Position numbers and translations under genes: made by a program
In this document: positions 36,203 through 45,339 of the stretch, piece by piece
Layout: each line of letters starts with the position of its first letter
Numbering within the stretch: position 1 is the first letter of the stretch
The notes under the pieces: generated by a model
Told to the model about the DNA's origin: nothing
The model's input: the letters and a program-made list of their open reading frames with translations, nothing else
Databases searched by the model: none
Assembly (NCBI RefSeq): GCF_002796605.1
Contig: NZ_CP024924.1
Span: forward strand, 62,001-126,000
From: Sphingomonas psychrotolerans
Lineage (GTDB): Bacteria; Pseudomonadota; Alphaproteobacteria; Sphingomonadales; Sphingomonadaceae
DNA: 64,000 nt
Direction: 5' to 3'

Positions 36203-38500
36203 GTGATTGGAGCTGAGAGATTGAGTTTCCGACAGGTAAGGCTACGAGCTCCCGCGCTTCTCGCAGCGACGGTTTTTGCGGTAGGCACACCGGGCCTGGC
36301 GTATGCTCAAGAAGCAGCAGTCGAGAGCGAGGAAGCAGAAGCCGAGAGGCGTGACCGGCTGCCTTCCGGCGACATTGTCGTCACGGGTCGCTCGCTTGAC
36401 ACCATAGGGACGTCGCTACCGGTGCACGTCCTTTCCGGCGACGAACTGGCGCATCGTCGCCAGGGGGGGCTTGGCGAGACGCTGGCCGGCCTGCCGGGCG
36501 TTCACCTTGATAACTTCGGCGGCGGCGCGTCGCGGCCCGTGATCCGCGGCCAGACGTTGCCGCGCATCGAAGTGCTGACCGATGGGGCCAATCTGTTCGA
36601 CGTGTCGTCAATTTCGCCGGACCATGCGATTACCACCGATCCCCTCCTACTAGATGCCATCGAAATTCAGCGCGGGCCGGCGGCTATCAGGTATGGCGGT
36701 AATGCGACCAACGGCGCCATAAATCTGATCGACAGCAAGGTGCCCAAGGCTGTGCCGGATGGGAGCCTTTCCGGTGCAACGGAGGCGCGCTTTGGCAACG
36801 GCGACGAAGAGAAGACGGTTGTCGGCCGGGTCACCGCCGGCTTGGGCCAGTTCGCCCTCCATGCTGAGGGCGCGCGTCGGGCTGCGGAGGACTATGACGT
36901 CCCCAACAGCTACGGTTCAGACAAGCTGCGGGACTCTTTTGTTGAGAGCACGAGCTATTCCGTCGGCGCGTCATGGATTACACCTAAGGGGTATATCGGC
37001 GCTGCATATTCGCGAATGGAGAGCGAATACGGCCTTCCCGGGCACAGTCACACAAATGGTGTCTGCCATACGCATGGGCTCGACCTGCATTGCGAAGCGC
37101 ATGGCGGGTTCGATGACCCATTCGGCGGGCCAGACAGCCATACGGCCTCTATCAAGCTGCGCAGCGACCGGGTCGATGTCCGCGCCGACTATGACGACCT
37201 GCTCCCGGGCTTCAGCCACGTCCGGCTTCGCGGGTCCTACACAGATTACGCCCATGACGAGATCGACGGCGAATTGCTGTTCTCCCGCTTTACCAACGAG
37301 GTCTGGGATGGGCGTTTCGAGCTCACGCACAAGCCGATCCTCGGCTTCACGGGGACAGCCGGCGTGCAATATACCGACGGCAAGTTTGGCGGCATCAACG
37401 CCAACAACCTGCACAGGCCGTTTCCTGACGGCGCTTATGGTTTTGATGGGACCCCCGACTATCTGACTGAAAGTGTCGGCATATTCCTGACCGAGCGCCG
37501 CTCGTTCGGCACCGTTGATATTGAGGCTGCGGTCCGCAAGGACTGGCGTCGAATTGACGTAGGAGTGCCCTCGTGGCGCTCGACTGTTGGCCCGGAACTG
37601 GCAGCACTTTTCGTGGAGTGGTACGGTGCTGATTGGAAACAAGTGCTGGAAAGCGAGGACGTAGAGCGCTTCCGCACCAGGAACCCTACCGTGCGGCACA
37701 ATCCATTGTCGGCATCGCTCGGCGCCACTTGGAACGTCGGGCAAGGTTATGCGCTTGCGCTGTCGTTCGGGCATACCCAGCGTGCGCCGAGCGTGCGCGA
37801 GCTTTACGCACGCGGAAACAACCTTGCGACCAACAGCTATGAACTCGGTCTAGCGGTCGGCAATCCGACCCTCGACGAAGCCGGGCTTTCGGCTGAGGAC
37901 GTTCTGGAGACCACGGACGCGATCAATCTGACGCTTCGTCGGACCAGGGGGCCGCTTAAGTTCGAGGTTGGGCTCTTTTATCAGAACGTCGACGATTATG
38001 TGTTTGCGCGCTTGATCGAAACTGAAACCCAGACCGGCGTTCCGCACAATTTCCTGATCTACACTGCAGCGACGGCACGCTTCGCCGGTGTCGATGGCCA
38101 GGCCAGCTATCAGATCACGCCGCAGTCGCGGGTGACGGTGTTCGGCGACTATGTCGACGCGAAGCTCAAGAACGAGAACGACAACCTGCCACGCATTCCC
38201 CCCGGCCGTCTCGGCGTGCGCTACGATGCGACCGCCGGACCGCTGTCTGGCGACGTCGAATACTATCACACGTTTCAGCAAGACAAGATCGCGTCCTATG
38301 AAACCCGGACGCCCGGCTACGACATGCTCAACGCCACGCTCAGTTACCGCTTCGACTTGGGTAACGAAAGGGCAGTTGACCTGTATGTGCGCGGGAGTAA
38401 TTTGCTTAACGAACTGGCATTCGCACACACCTCCTTTGTAAAGGATCAATCACCGCTGCGCGGCCGAAACTTCGTGATAGGCATGCGACACGCATTTTGA
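36203..38500 (+). CDS. TonB-dependent receptor, ZnuD-like zinc type
   Basis: 765 residues from GTG 36203; TTG 36221 has a better ribosome-binding sequence (GGAG). A signal peptide ends at GLAYAQ. The plug begins IVVTGRSLDTIGT and contains LPGVHLDNFGGGASRPVIRG and EIQRGPAAIRYGG; the 22-strand barrel ends in Phe (MRHAF). An extracellular loop near residues 277-313 holds six His and two Cys (GHSHTNGVCHTHGLDLHCEA). Such loops capture zinc in ZnuD. Alternatives given the neighbouring pqq operon are PQQ or a lanthanophore, but the His loop favours zinc. A hairpin terminator follows. Confidence 0.9.
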   Translation: MIGAERLSFRQVRLRAPALLAATVFAVGTPGLAYAQEAAVESEEAEAERRDRLPSGDIVVTGRSLDTIGTSLPVHVLSGDELAHRRQGGLGETLAGLPGVHLDNFGGGASRPVIRGQTLPRIEVLTDGANLFDVSSISPDHAITTDPLLLDAIEIQRGPAAIRYGGNATNGAINLIDSKVPKAVPDGSLSGATEARFGNGDEEKTVVGRVTAGLGQFALHAEGARRAAEDYDVPNSYGSDKLRDSFVESTSYSVGASWITPKGYIGAAYSRMESEYGLPGHSHTNGVCHTHGLDLHCEAHGGFDDPFGGPDSHTASIKLRSDRVDVRADYDDLLPGFSHVRLRGSYTDYAHDEIDGELLFSRFTNEVWDGRFELTHKPILGFTGTAGVQYTDGKFGGINANNLHRPFPDGAYGFDGTPDYLTESVGIFLTERRSFGTVDIEAAVRKDWRRIDVGVPSWRSTVGPELAALFVEWYGADWKQVLESEDVERFRTRNPTVRHNPLSASLGATWNVGQGYALALSFGHTQRAPSVRELYARGNNLATNSYELGLAVGNPTLDEAGLSAEDVLETTDAINLTLRRTRGPLKFEVGLFYQNVDDYVFARLIETETQTGVPHNFLIYTAATARFAGVDGQASYQITPQSRVTVFGDYVDAKLKNENDNLPRIPPGRLGVRYDATAGPLSGDVEYYHTFQQDKIASYETRTPGYDMLNATLSYRFDLGNERAVDLYVRGSNLLNELAFAHTSFVKDQSPLRGRNFVIGMRHAF

Positions 38501-38507
38501 ACTTGAT

Positions 38508-38534
38508 AGGGCGGCTGGTGGTGCCTGCCGCCCT
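38508..38534 (+). terminator. Hairpin after the TonB receptor
   Basis: AGGGCGGCTGG and CCTGCCGCCCT form an 11-base stem with one mismatch and a 5-base loop, eight bases after the stop. No T run follows, so termination efficiency is uncertain. Confidence 0.5.
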
Positions 38535-38805
38535 GCGGGTAAATGAAGGTCGAGCGGGACGTGATCAGTGGCCGGTGCGGCTTTTCCGAAACGCGTTTCC
38601 GAAAGGCTTTCCCAAAAAGTGCTGTTGGAAATAGAGAAACCGGACACTCCCAAGCGAGGGTCAGTGTGATGATCGCCGCCAATGCCAGACTATAAATGAT
38701 CCGTGCAAGGCAGTCCGCCACGCGATCTATGCGCCGTAAACGGCAGGCCCTTAGCGTACGATTTTGAATCCTCTCACCGGATCCCGCTTTACGGTGTGCG
38801 GCACC

Positions 38806-39006
38806 TCAGTCCTCGGAGTCGCGGAAGCAGCAAAAGCCATGCTCCGCGACGAGCCGCTTCGCCTCGGCCTCGTCGTCGCCGCCTTGATCTAGGTCGACGC
38901 TGCGCAGTCGAACCCACGGACCATGCTCGATCGGCAACACGGCCCCGCCATCGTCCGCGCACAGCGCCCTTAGATCCCCGTCACCCTTGAAGAGCCATAC
39001 CTGCAT
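38806..39006 (-). CDS. Small conserved-looking hypothetical protein
   Basis: 66 residues, acidic, without signal peptide or membrane segment. It reads as a compact domain: QVWLFKGDGDLRALCADDGG, GPWVRLRSVDL, AKRLVAEHGFCCFRD. The ATG at 39006 lacks a strong ribosome-binding sequence. It sits 13 bases after the secreted protein gene upstream on the same strand and may be co-transcribed with it. I do not recognise the function. Confidence 0.6.
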   Translation of the reverse strand: MQVWLFKGDGDLRALCADDGGAVLPIEHGPWVRLRSVDLDQGGDDEAEAKRLVAEHGFCCFRDSED

Positions 39007-39019
39007 CGGGTCGGAGCGA

Positions 39020-39364
39020 TCAGCGCTGGCTGCACTTTAGGTCGATCGCGCCCGTAGCGAGCTGCGAAGGGTAGCCTCCCTCGGGCGCCACTTGCTCGTC
39101 CACGCACCGCTGCCTTGGTGTGCGGGTGTCCTTCGGCTGCTGGTCCACGACATAGACGTTGCGGCCATCCGGCGTGACGACGGTACGCACTTGGGTCGGG
39201 TGAGCGGACCCCGAATGCGCCGGCACGACATAAACGGCGCGGCCATCCGGCGTGGTGACGACGCGCACCTGATCCCTCGACGACTGCCCCGCAAGCGGTG
39301 AAGCCGCGCCGATCGCCAGCGAAGCTGCCACCCATGCGAATGCCAGTGATGCGGGTCGCGTCAT
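39020..39364 (-). CDS. Secreted protein with a duplicated VxTPDGRxVYVV unit
   Basis: 114 residues from ATG 39364. A signal peptide ends at SPLAGQ. Two copies of a short strand repeat follow (VRVVTTPDGRAVYVV and VRTVVTPDGRNVYVV, 23 residues apart), then a region with two Cys that could pair (PRQRCVDEQVAP and DLKCSQR). Probably periplasmic. No family recognised. The frame is open upstream to 39481, but the hydrophobic signal starts at this ATG. Confidence 0.65.
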   Translation of the reverse strand: MTRPASLAFAWVAASLAIGAASPLAGQSSRDQVRVVTTPDGRAVYVVPAHSGSAHPTQVRTVVTPDGRNVYVVDQQPKDTRTPRQRCVDEQVAPEGGYPSQLATGAIDLKCSQR

Positions 39365-39587
39365 ACCTAAGCATATCGGCACGAATCGTGTTCGTATCAA
39401 GCTGATGACATAATCTAGATCAGCACTCGCTCTACCTCGTTGAGCACTACCTCGCGGGGCCGACGATCGATCGCGCTGCACGCGGGCGCCATCGCAAACA
39501 TTGGCTTACGGCAAGGGAACCGCCGCGTGCTTGCTTAGTCGGCTATTCGTTCTCCCACTGGCAACGCACCCGCGCTAGGCTGGCTGC

Positions 39588-40091
39588 ATGACGCTTCGAA
39601 TCCTCTTCGCCGCCGCGCTCCTGTTCCTTCCGACCACGTTTGTGTCGGCCCAAGGCTTTGCAACACGCGATCTTGCTAGCCTGGCCAAGGACATGGAGAG
39701 GGTTCTGGGGCCCCACTTCATAAGCCGGACCGAAGATGGCCAAGTCGCCCTATCCTGTCTCTCCTGCCCCAGCAGCCCGATCGTAGGCGTCGCGCTGGGA
39801 CGTCAGAACGACGGCACCGAGCAGCGTGTGCGCGAGGGAAAAACCACAATTCAACAACTCCGGGCGCAATGCCGCGCCCGCGACCCGAGTTGCGAACTCA
39901 CTGCACTTAACGTTGCGCCCGCCGTCGGCTGGATCACCAGCTATCGCATGGGTTCAATGGCCGGGGCGACCGCCGTCATCATCCGTGACGGTGATGTCCT
40001 CACTATCCGCTCTCTTTCGGAGGATCCCGCTATCGCTCGCGCTAACGCCGTCAAGATGACGAGCTTTGCGCACCAGATCATCGGAAAGTGA
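39588..40091 (+). CDS. Hypothetical secreted protein
   Basis: 167 residues. Signal peptide residues 1-21 (LFAAALLFLPTTFVSAQG). The mature part has a CLSCPSS pair and QCRARDPSCEL, four Cys that may form disulfides in the periplasm, and a compact alpha/beta pattern ending in TAVIIRDGDVLTIRSLSEDP. Stands alone, divergent from the secreted protein at 39020. Function not recognised. About 200 bases to dinB hold no gene. Confidence 0.7.
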   Translation: MTLRILFAAALLFLPTTFVSAQGFATRDLASLAKDMERVLGPHFISRTEDGQVALSCLSCPSSPIVGVALGRQNDGTEQRVREGKTTIQQLRAQCRARDPSCELTALNVAPAVGWITSYRMGSMAGATAVIIRDGDVLTIRSLSEDPAIARANAVKMTSFAHQIIGK

Positions 40092-40292
40092 CAAGCGAGC
40101 CAACACCGCATCTCGGCGTCGTCACGCGGGTATGCTGTTCCAGACCGGATTCGTGGTGAAGCCGTTCTTCTGGCGTCCGGGGGCTGGCCACCGTCACTGC
40201 CATGTTCGGGTCGTCGGGAGAGAAGTCTCTTGCGAATCAGCGATCCGCAACGACATTTAGCTGCTTCTCCAGTAATGACGCGGTCGCCTCAC

Positions 40293-41372
40293 CTAGTCGA
40301 ACAAGGGCAGCGCTTCTCTCACCGTAGACGCCGATCGGTCGAAATTCGAGACGGTCACGCCGACCAGGCGTACGCCTTTCTCAGTCGGCAAGACGGAGCG
40401 TATCAGCGCAAGGCTCGCGTCGCGCAGAGCTTCCTGTGTCGTCACCAGCGCCGGCAGGGTCCGGCTTCGCGTGATGTTCTGAAAGTCGCCATACTTCACT
40501 TTGACGGTGACGGTCCGGCCAAATTCCTGGGCCTTCTCACACCAGTTCCAGACGTCATCCGCCTGACGCAACACGCCTGCCTCGATCTCTAGGTCCTCTT
40601 GCAAATCGCGATCGAACGTCGTCTCAGAGCCTGACGATTTGCGCTCACGATCGGGATTGACCGGGCGCTCGTCGATGCCCCGAGCGATCAGATAGTACCA
40701 TTCGGCTGAGCTGCCTAAATTCTGCTGAAGGAAAGCCAGCGTCTTGTCGCGGAGGTCAGCACCTGTCTCGATGCCAAGGCCGGCCATCTTCTTGGCGGTG
40801 ACCGGTCCTACACCGTGGAACCGCGAGACGGGCAGGCTCTCTACCCATGCAGCGCCCATATCGGGCGTCACCGCGAACTGGCCGTTGGGCTTGCGCTGAT
40901 CAGAGGCGAGTTTGGCGAGGAACTTATTGTACGAAACGCCTGCCGACGCAGTGAGCCCGGTTTCCTCCAATATGCGCGCGCGGATCTCTCTGGCCGTCTT
41001 CCAAGCCGTCTCGATCCCGCGCCGGTTCGCCGTCACGTCGAGGTAGGCTTCATCCAGCGACAGCGGTTGGACGAGGTCGGTATAGTCGGAGAAGATCGCG
41101 TGGATCTGCCGCGAGACGGCCTTGTACACGTCGAAGCGCGGCGGCACGAAGACCAGCTCGGGACACCTGCGAAGTGCAGTGACCGAAGGCAATGCGGAGC
41201 GCACGCCGAATTTGCGAGCCTCATAGCTGGCCGCTGCCACGACGCCGCGGGCCGCAGCGTGGCCCACAGCTACAGGCTTGCCCCGAAGCGCCGGCTCATC
41301 GCGCTGCTCGACCGACGCGAAGAAGGCGTCCATGTCGACATGAATGATCTTTCGGTCGACCGAGTCTGGCAT
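40293..41372 (-). CDS. dinB: DNA polymerase IV (Y family, DinB)
   Basis: 359 residues. The catalytic acids are Asp13 (HVDMDAFFASVEQRD) and Asp107-Glu108 (PLSLDEAYLDVT). Palm, fingers with SYEARKFGVRSALPS, thumb with a helix-hairpin-helix (RFHGVGPVTAKKMAGLGI), and little finger with TVTVKVKYGDFQNITRS are all present, full length. It is a translesion polymerase. An alphaproteobacterial LexA box lies 22-36 bases upstream, which fits SOS control. Plasmid-borne copies of dinB are common. Confidence 0.95.
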   Translation of the reverse strand: MPDSVDRKIIHVDMDAFFASVEQRDEPALRGKPVAVGHAAARGVVAAASYEARKFGVRSALPSVTALRRCPELVFVPPRFDVYKAVSRQIHAIFSDYTDLVQPLSLDEAYLDVTANRRGIETAWKTAREIRARILEETGLTASAGVSYNKFLAKLASDQRKPNGQFAVTPDMGAAWVESLPVSRFHGVGPVTAKKMAGLGIETGADLRDKTLAFLQQNLGSSAEWYYLIARGIDERPVNPDRERKSSGSETTFDRDLQEDLEIEAGVLRQADDVWNWCEKAQEFGRTVTVKVKYGDFQNITRSRTLPALVTTQEALRDASLALIRSVLPTEKGVRLVGVTVSNFDRSASTVREALPLFD

Positions 41373-41393
41373 GGGCTCAAAATAGCGGAGCTT

Positions 41394-41408
41394 GAACAGA
41401 AAGGGAAC
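41394..41408. promoter_or_regulatory. LexA (SOS) box, alphaproteobacterial type
   Basis: GAACAGAAAGGGAAC is an exact GAAC-N7-GAAC, the reverse of the GTTC-N7-GTTC LexA site of alphaproteobacteria. It lies between dinB (minus) and the nuclease gene at 41472 (plus), so LexA could repress both. Confidence 0.75.
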
Positions 41409-41471
41409 GATTTAGGACGCATGTGAGCAGATGCTGTGTCCGTTGTCGGCAACGAACGCTATAAGGGCGAA

Positions 41472-42581
41472 ATGAAGTTCATCCACTCCGCCGACTGGCA
41501 GCTAGGCAAACCCTTTGGCCGCTTCGATTCCGATGTCCGCGGTGCGCTGACGGAAGCCCGCTTCGACGCCGTTGACGCGCTTGGGAGCGCCGCCGCCGAG
41601 CATGGCGCCGAACACGTCATCGTCGCCGGCGACATCTTCGACACCGAAGGGCCTGAAGACCGAACAATCGTTCAGGCGATCTCGCGGATGGATCGGCATG
41701 GCTGCCGCTGGTGGCTCCTGCCCGGGAACCACGACTTCGCGCGCAATGGCGGGCTGTGGGACCGGGTCCGGCAACGGACCAGCGACAAGATCATCGTCCT
41801 CTCCGAACCTGAGCCACGGGAGATCGAGGACAAGATCTGGCTGCTGCCCGCCCCCCTCATCCACCGACATAACCTCGAGGATCCAACCAGCCTGTTCGAT
41901 ACGATGGAGACCCCGGGCGCGCGGCTTCGGATCGGCGTCGCTCACGGATCGATCCGCGATTTCGGATCGCGCGGAGAGACCAAGAACCAGATCGCCCCGG
42001 ATCGTGCCAGGCTGTCGGAGCTCGATTATCTAGCGCTCGGCGACTGGCACGGAGCCCTCAAGGTCGATGCACGGACATGGTATTCCGGCACGCCGGAGAC
42101 CGACCGCTTCCAGCGCGATGAACCGGGTCACGCGCTCGTCGTCGAGGTCCAGCCCGACCTTATGCCGACAGTGACGCCGATCCGGACCGGCCGCTTCCAA
42201 TGGCTAACGCGCGATTGGACGATCAACGACAAGGCAGCGTTCGACGCTGAATGCGACCAACTCCTTGCTGGCGTGGACGCCCCCAACACGCTTCTGCAGC
42301 TGACCCTGGCGGGCATAACCAGCCTCGGCGAGCGGATCGCGATGCTCGGGCGGCTCGAAAACGACCTCAGTCACCGCCTGCGGCATCTTGGCGTGCGAGC
42401 CGATGACCTTGTCGGCCGCCCACGCGAGGAAGACCTCGCGACGCTCGCCGTGGAAGGGATGCTCGGGACCGCAGCAGCCAAGCTCAACGCAAGGATCGAC
42501 GCGGGCGGCCTGGACAGCGCCGTCGCCAAGCGAGCGCTGGAACGATTGTTCGTCGAGTACAGCCGGGAGGGCCAGGCATGA
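41472..42581 (+). CDS. SbcD/Mre11-like DNA repair exonuclease
   Basis: 369 residues from ATG 41472, which has AAGGG upstream; the frame is open 12 codons earlier without homology. Metallophosphoesterase motifs are in order: IHSADWQLG, VIVAGDIFDTEG, LLPGNHDFA, VAHGS and YLALGDWHG, supplying the two-metal site for phosphodiester cleavage. The C-terminal capping region is shorter than in SbcD. Its stop overlaps the ATPase start as ATGA, so the pair is a coupled nuclease-ATPase complex of Mre11-Rad50 type. Confidence 0.88.
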   Translation: MKFIHSADWQLGKPFGRFDSDVRGALTEARFDAVDALGSAAAEHGAEHVIVAGDIFDTEGPEDRTIVQAISRMDRHGCRWWLLPGNHDFARNGGLWDRVRQRTSDKIIVLSEPEPREIEDKIWLLPAPLIHRHNLEDPTSLFDTMETPGARLRIGVAHGSIRDFGSRGETKNQIAPDRARLSELDYLALGDWHGALKVDARTWYSGTPETDRFQRDEPGHALVVEVQPDLMPTVTPIRTGRFQWLTRDWTINDKAAFDAECDQLLAGVDAPNTLLQLTLAGITSLGERIAMLGRLENDLSHRLRHLGVRADDLVGRPREEDLATLAVEGMLGTAAAKLNARIDAGGLDSAVAKRALERLFVEYSREGQA

Positions 42582-45211
42582 GCCTCGTCATCCGGCAGAT
42601 CGCGATCGACGGCTTCCGCAAGTTCCGGACCCCCTTCGCGATCGACGATCTCACCGAGGGATTGAACATCGTCATTGAGCCGAACGAAACGGGCAAATCC
42701 ACACTACTCGAGGCGCTGCGCGCAGCTTTCTTCGTGCGCCACACCACGCGCAATCAGCTCGCCCAGTCCTTTGCGCCGTACGGCGAGGCGGTCGGCCCCG
42801 AGATCAAGGTGACCTTCGACGTCGACGGTGCACCATGGTCGTTGACGAAACGCTTCCTCAGGAGCCCATCGCTGGAGATCACCGGTCCGCAAGGCCGTGC
42901 TCAAGGCGATGACGCGGAGGCACGGCTCAATGTGCTGCTCGGCTCGGTCCGCGACACCAGTCGTGGCGGCGATGTTTCGACTTACGGGGCATTGGGGCTG
43001 TTGTGGGTCGGGCAGACCGAGGCGCTCGCCGTTTCCGGCCCTGGGCAGATCGTTCGCGACACGATCGCGTCCACTCTCGAAGCTGAGGTCGGATCGATCA
43101 TGGGCGGAGATGCCTATCGGCGCGTGCGTCAACGGATAGACGCTCAATACGAGCTTTACTGGTCTCCCAGCGGCCAGAAGCGCGGGCGACAGAATGAAGC
43201 GCGGGAAAGGTCGGATGCTGCAGAAGCGGCGGCGCGCGAGGCCAACGAACGGCTCGCCGCACTGGAACGAAGCTTTTCCGAGCTCGACGCCGCACGCGGT
43301 CGGCTCAAGATCGTTCAGCGGGAGATCGCAGACGAGACCGACGCGCAGGCTCGCAAAGACCTAGTCGGCTCTCTTGAGGTCGCCCGGGCGGCGGCGCAAA
43401 TTCTCTCGACGCGGAAGGCCGAACGGGAGGCGGCCGCTTCGAAGCTGAAGGGACTGGAAGACCTGCAATCTCGCCACGCAGCGGCGGCTATCTCCAGTGA
43501 CAACGCTACGACGGCTCTGACGACAGCTCAAGCAAAGCGCACCGAGCTCAGAGAGGCGCTCTCGACCGCCAAGGGCAAGGCGGCGACAGCGCGCGAGGAA
43601 CTCGAAGCGGCGCGCAGCGAGCGACAAGACGCCCGAGCAGCGCTTGCTGCAGGTGAGCAGGCTCTCCGCCTCAATCGTCGCCAGGCCGCGACCGCAGCCG
43701 CCCGGCGTCGGCATGATGAATTGTTGAAGCTCGAGCAGTTGCACCGTGACGCGACAGCGCTGGCGGCAACCGCCATTCCTGCCAAGACGATCGAAACGCT
43801 TGAGGCGAACGACCGGACGGTTAGCCAGGCACAGGCGATCGTTGACGCCGGCGCGACCCGGCTGGCCCTGTCGGGCACGACCGACGGGATCACTATCGAC
43901 GGCGAGCCGATGGCAGCTGGCGAGCGCACGATCACGCGCGCGACCCATATCGTGCTCGGAGGGGCCCAGTTGATCGTCAGCCCGCCGGCCGCGGCCGCCA
44001 GCGCCGAAGAGACCCTCGCGGCCGCGCTTCGCAAGAGGAGGGCTACGCTGGAGGAGCTTCAGCTCGACGACCTTGCGGCTGCCCGTTCGCGCAACGAGGC
44101 GGCACGCGACGCCGCCGCGGAGCTGCGCACGCTTGCTGCACGTATTGAAGCGGCGACGCCCGCCGACGACACCCTACCGATCGCGGCCGGTCCCGAAGCG
44201 CTGAAGCTGTTCGTCGCCGATCTCGAAAGTGAGGCAAGCGACTCAGATAGTACGCTTCCGGATGTGACAGGACTGGCGGCGGCGCTCGACGCTGCCGACA
44301 CAAAACTCGCCCGCGCCGAGGGAACACAGGACAGCGCCATCGCCGCATTGCGCCGGGTTGAGGAAGAGGATGCGCCCCTCGCCCTAACCGAAGCCGGCGC
44401 GGTGAGTGATCTCGCCAACGCTGCGAACCTTCTCCAGGAGATCGAAGCCCGTCCGGAATGGCCGTCCCTTGATGCAGACCTGGCTAGTGCGCGTGAAACC
44501 GCAGCCGAGGCAGCCGTTCGTTTGGAGAACGCCAAGCGCGATGCGTCGGCACACGATGTCGCAGCGATCAATCGCAAGATCGATGTCATCGACGCGCGGG
44601 TCCGGATGGCCGCTGAAACCCGCATCAGACTCGAAACCGAGATCGCCCGCCTGGAGGGCACTATCGAAAGTGAGGGCGGCCTGGGCCTGGCCGACCGCGC
44701 CGCGGCCGCTCAGGAGGAAGTGGAGGCGGCAAACGCCGCGCTCCAGCGCGTCACCGAAGAGGCAGACTCGCTGAAGCTGCTGCGCGATACTCTGGAAAGC
44801 GCACGAAACGAAACCGCCGCCAAGTTCGTCGGCCCGGTGGCGAAACGCGCGAAGCGATATATCGCCAAGCTGTTGCCTGACTGCGAACTCACCTTCTCCG
44901 AGGATTTGGCGCTAGCAAGCGTGACCCGGACCGGGGTCGACGAGAGCTGCGCCAACCTCTCTCGTGGCACACAGGAGCAGCTCGCCGTTCTCACCCGGAT
45001 CGCGTTCGCCGACCTTCTGCTGGAGCAGGGGAAGCCTGTGTCGCTGATCCTGGACGACCCGCTGGTCTATTCCGACGACGGGCGGCTCGACACGATGATC
45101 GAGATCCTGACCGAAGCGGCGACGCGGATGCAGATCATCCTCCTGACATGCCGCGACCGCGCTTTTCGGCACGTACCCGGGAAGAGGATAATCCTAGGTC
45201 CGACAGCGTAG
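42578..45211 (+). CDS. SbcC/Rad50-like SMC-type ATPase
   Basis: 877 residues. Walker A is EPNETGKST at 34-42 (the first Gly is Glu, as in YhaN-type ATPases). Coiled-coil arms span roughly 220-400 and 450-740, separated by a short globular part near 405-460 (GTTDGITIDGEPMAAG). The signature LSRGTQEQLAVL and Walker B LILDDPLVYSDDG close the head. No CxxC zinc hook is seen, so it differs from true SbcC. Partner of the preceding nuclease, for end processing of DNA or for defence; the SOS box upstream favours repair. Confidence 0.88.
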   Translation: MSLVIRQIAIDGFRKFRTPFAIDDLTEGLNIVIEPNETGKSTLLEALRAAFFVRHTTRNQLAQSFAPYGEAVGPEIKVTFDVDGAPWSLTKRFLRSPSLEITGPQGRAQGDDAEARLNVLLGSVRDTSRGGDVSTYGALGLLWVGQTEALAVSGPGQIVRDTIASTLEAEVGSIMGGDAYRRVRQRIDAQYELYWSPSGQKRGRQNEARERSDAAEAAAREANERLAALERSFSELDAARGRLKIVQREIADETDAQARKDLVGSLEVARAAAQILSTRKAEREAAASKLKGLEDLQSRHAAAAISSDNATTALTTAQAKRTELREALSTAKGKAATAREELEAARSERQDARAALAAGEQALRLNRRQAATAAARRRHDELLKLEQLHRDATALAATAIPAKTIETLEANDRTVSQAQAIVDAGATRLALSGTTDGITIDGEPMAAGERTITRATHIVLGGAQLIVSPPAAAASAEETLAAALRKRRATLEELQLDDLAAARSRNEAARDAAAELRTLAARIEAATPADDTLPIAAGPEALKLFVADLESEASDSDSTLPDVTGLAAALDAADTKLARAEGTQDSAIAALRRVEEEDAPLALTEAGAVSDLANAANLLQEIEARPEWPSLDADLASARETAAEAAVRLENAKRDASAHDVAAINRKIDVIDARVRMAAETRIRLETEIARLEGTIESEGGLGLADRAAAAQEEVEAANAALQRVTEEADSLKLLRDTLESARNETAAKFVGPVAKRAKRYIAKLLPDCELTFSEDLALASVTRTGVDESCANLSRGTQEQLAVLTRIAFADLLLEQGKPVSLILDDPLVYSDDGRLDTMIEILTEAATRMQIILLTCRDRAFRHVPGKRIILGPTA

Positions 45212-45339
45212 GTGATGGCGCGGATTAAACGGCGGAGAAGCTGGTAGGCGCGAACACATCATTGCGCTCACCGCGAAAGCGGACCCCGGTTCAACAGAGG
45301 TCGGGGGCCCCAAGCCTTTCGAGAGCATGGTCGGGCCCA

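Noticed and set aside
38446..38721. 91-codon minus-strand frame with a hydrophobic N-terminus
   Set aside because: It starts with GTG without a ribosome-binding sequence and its 3' part overlaps the receptor gene antisense; the C-terminal half looks like non-coding translation.
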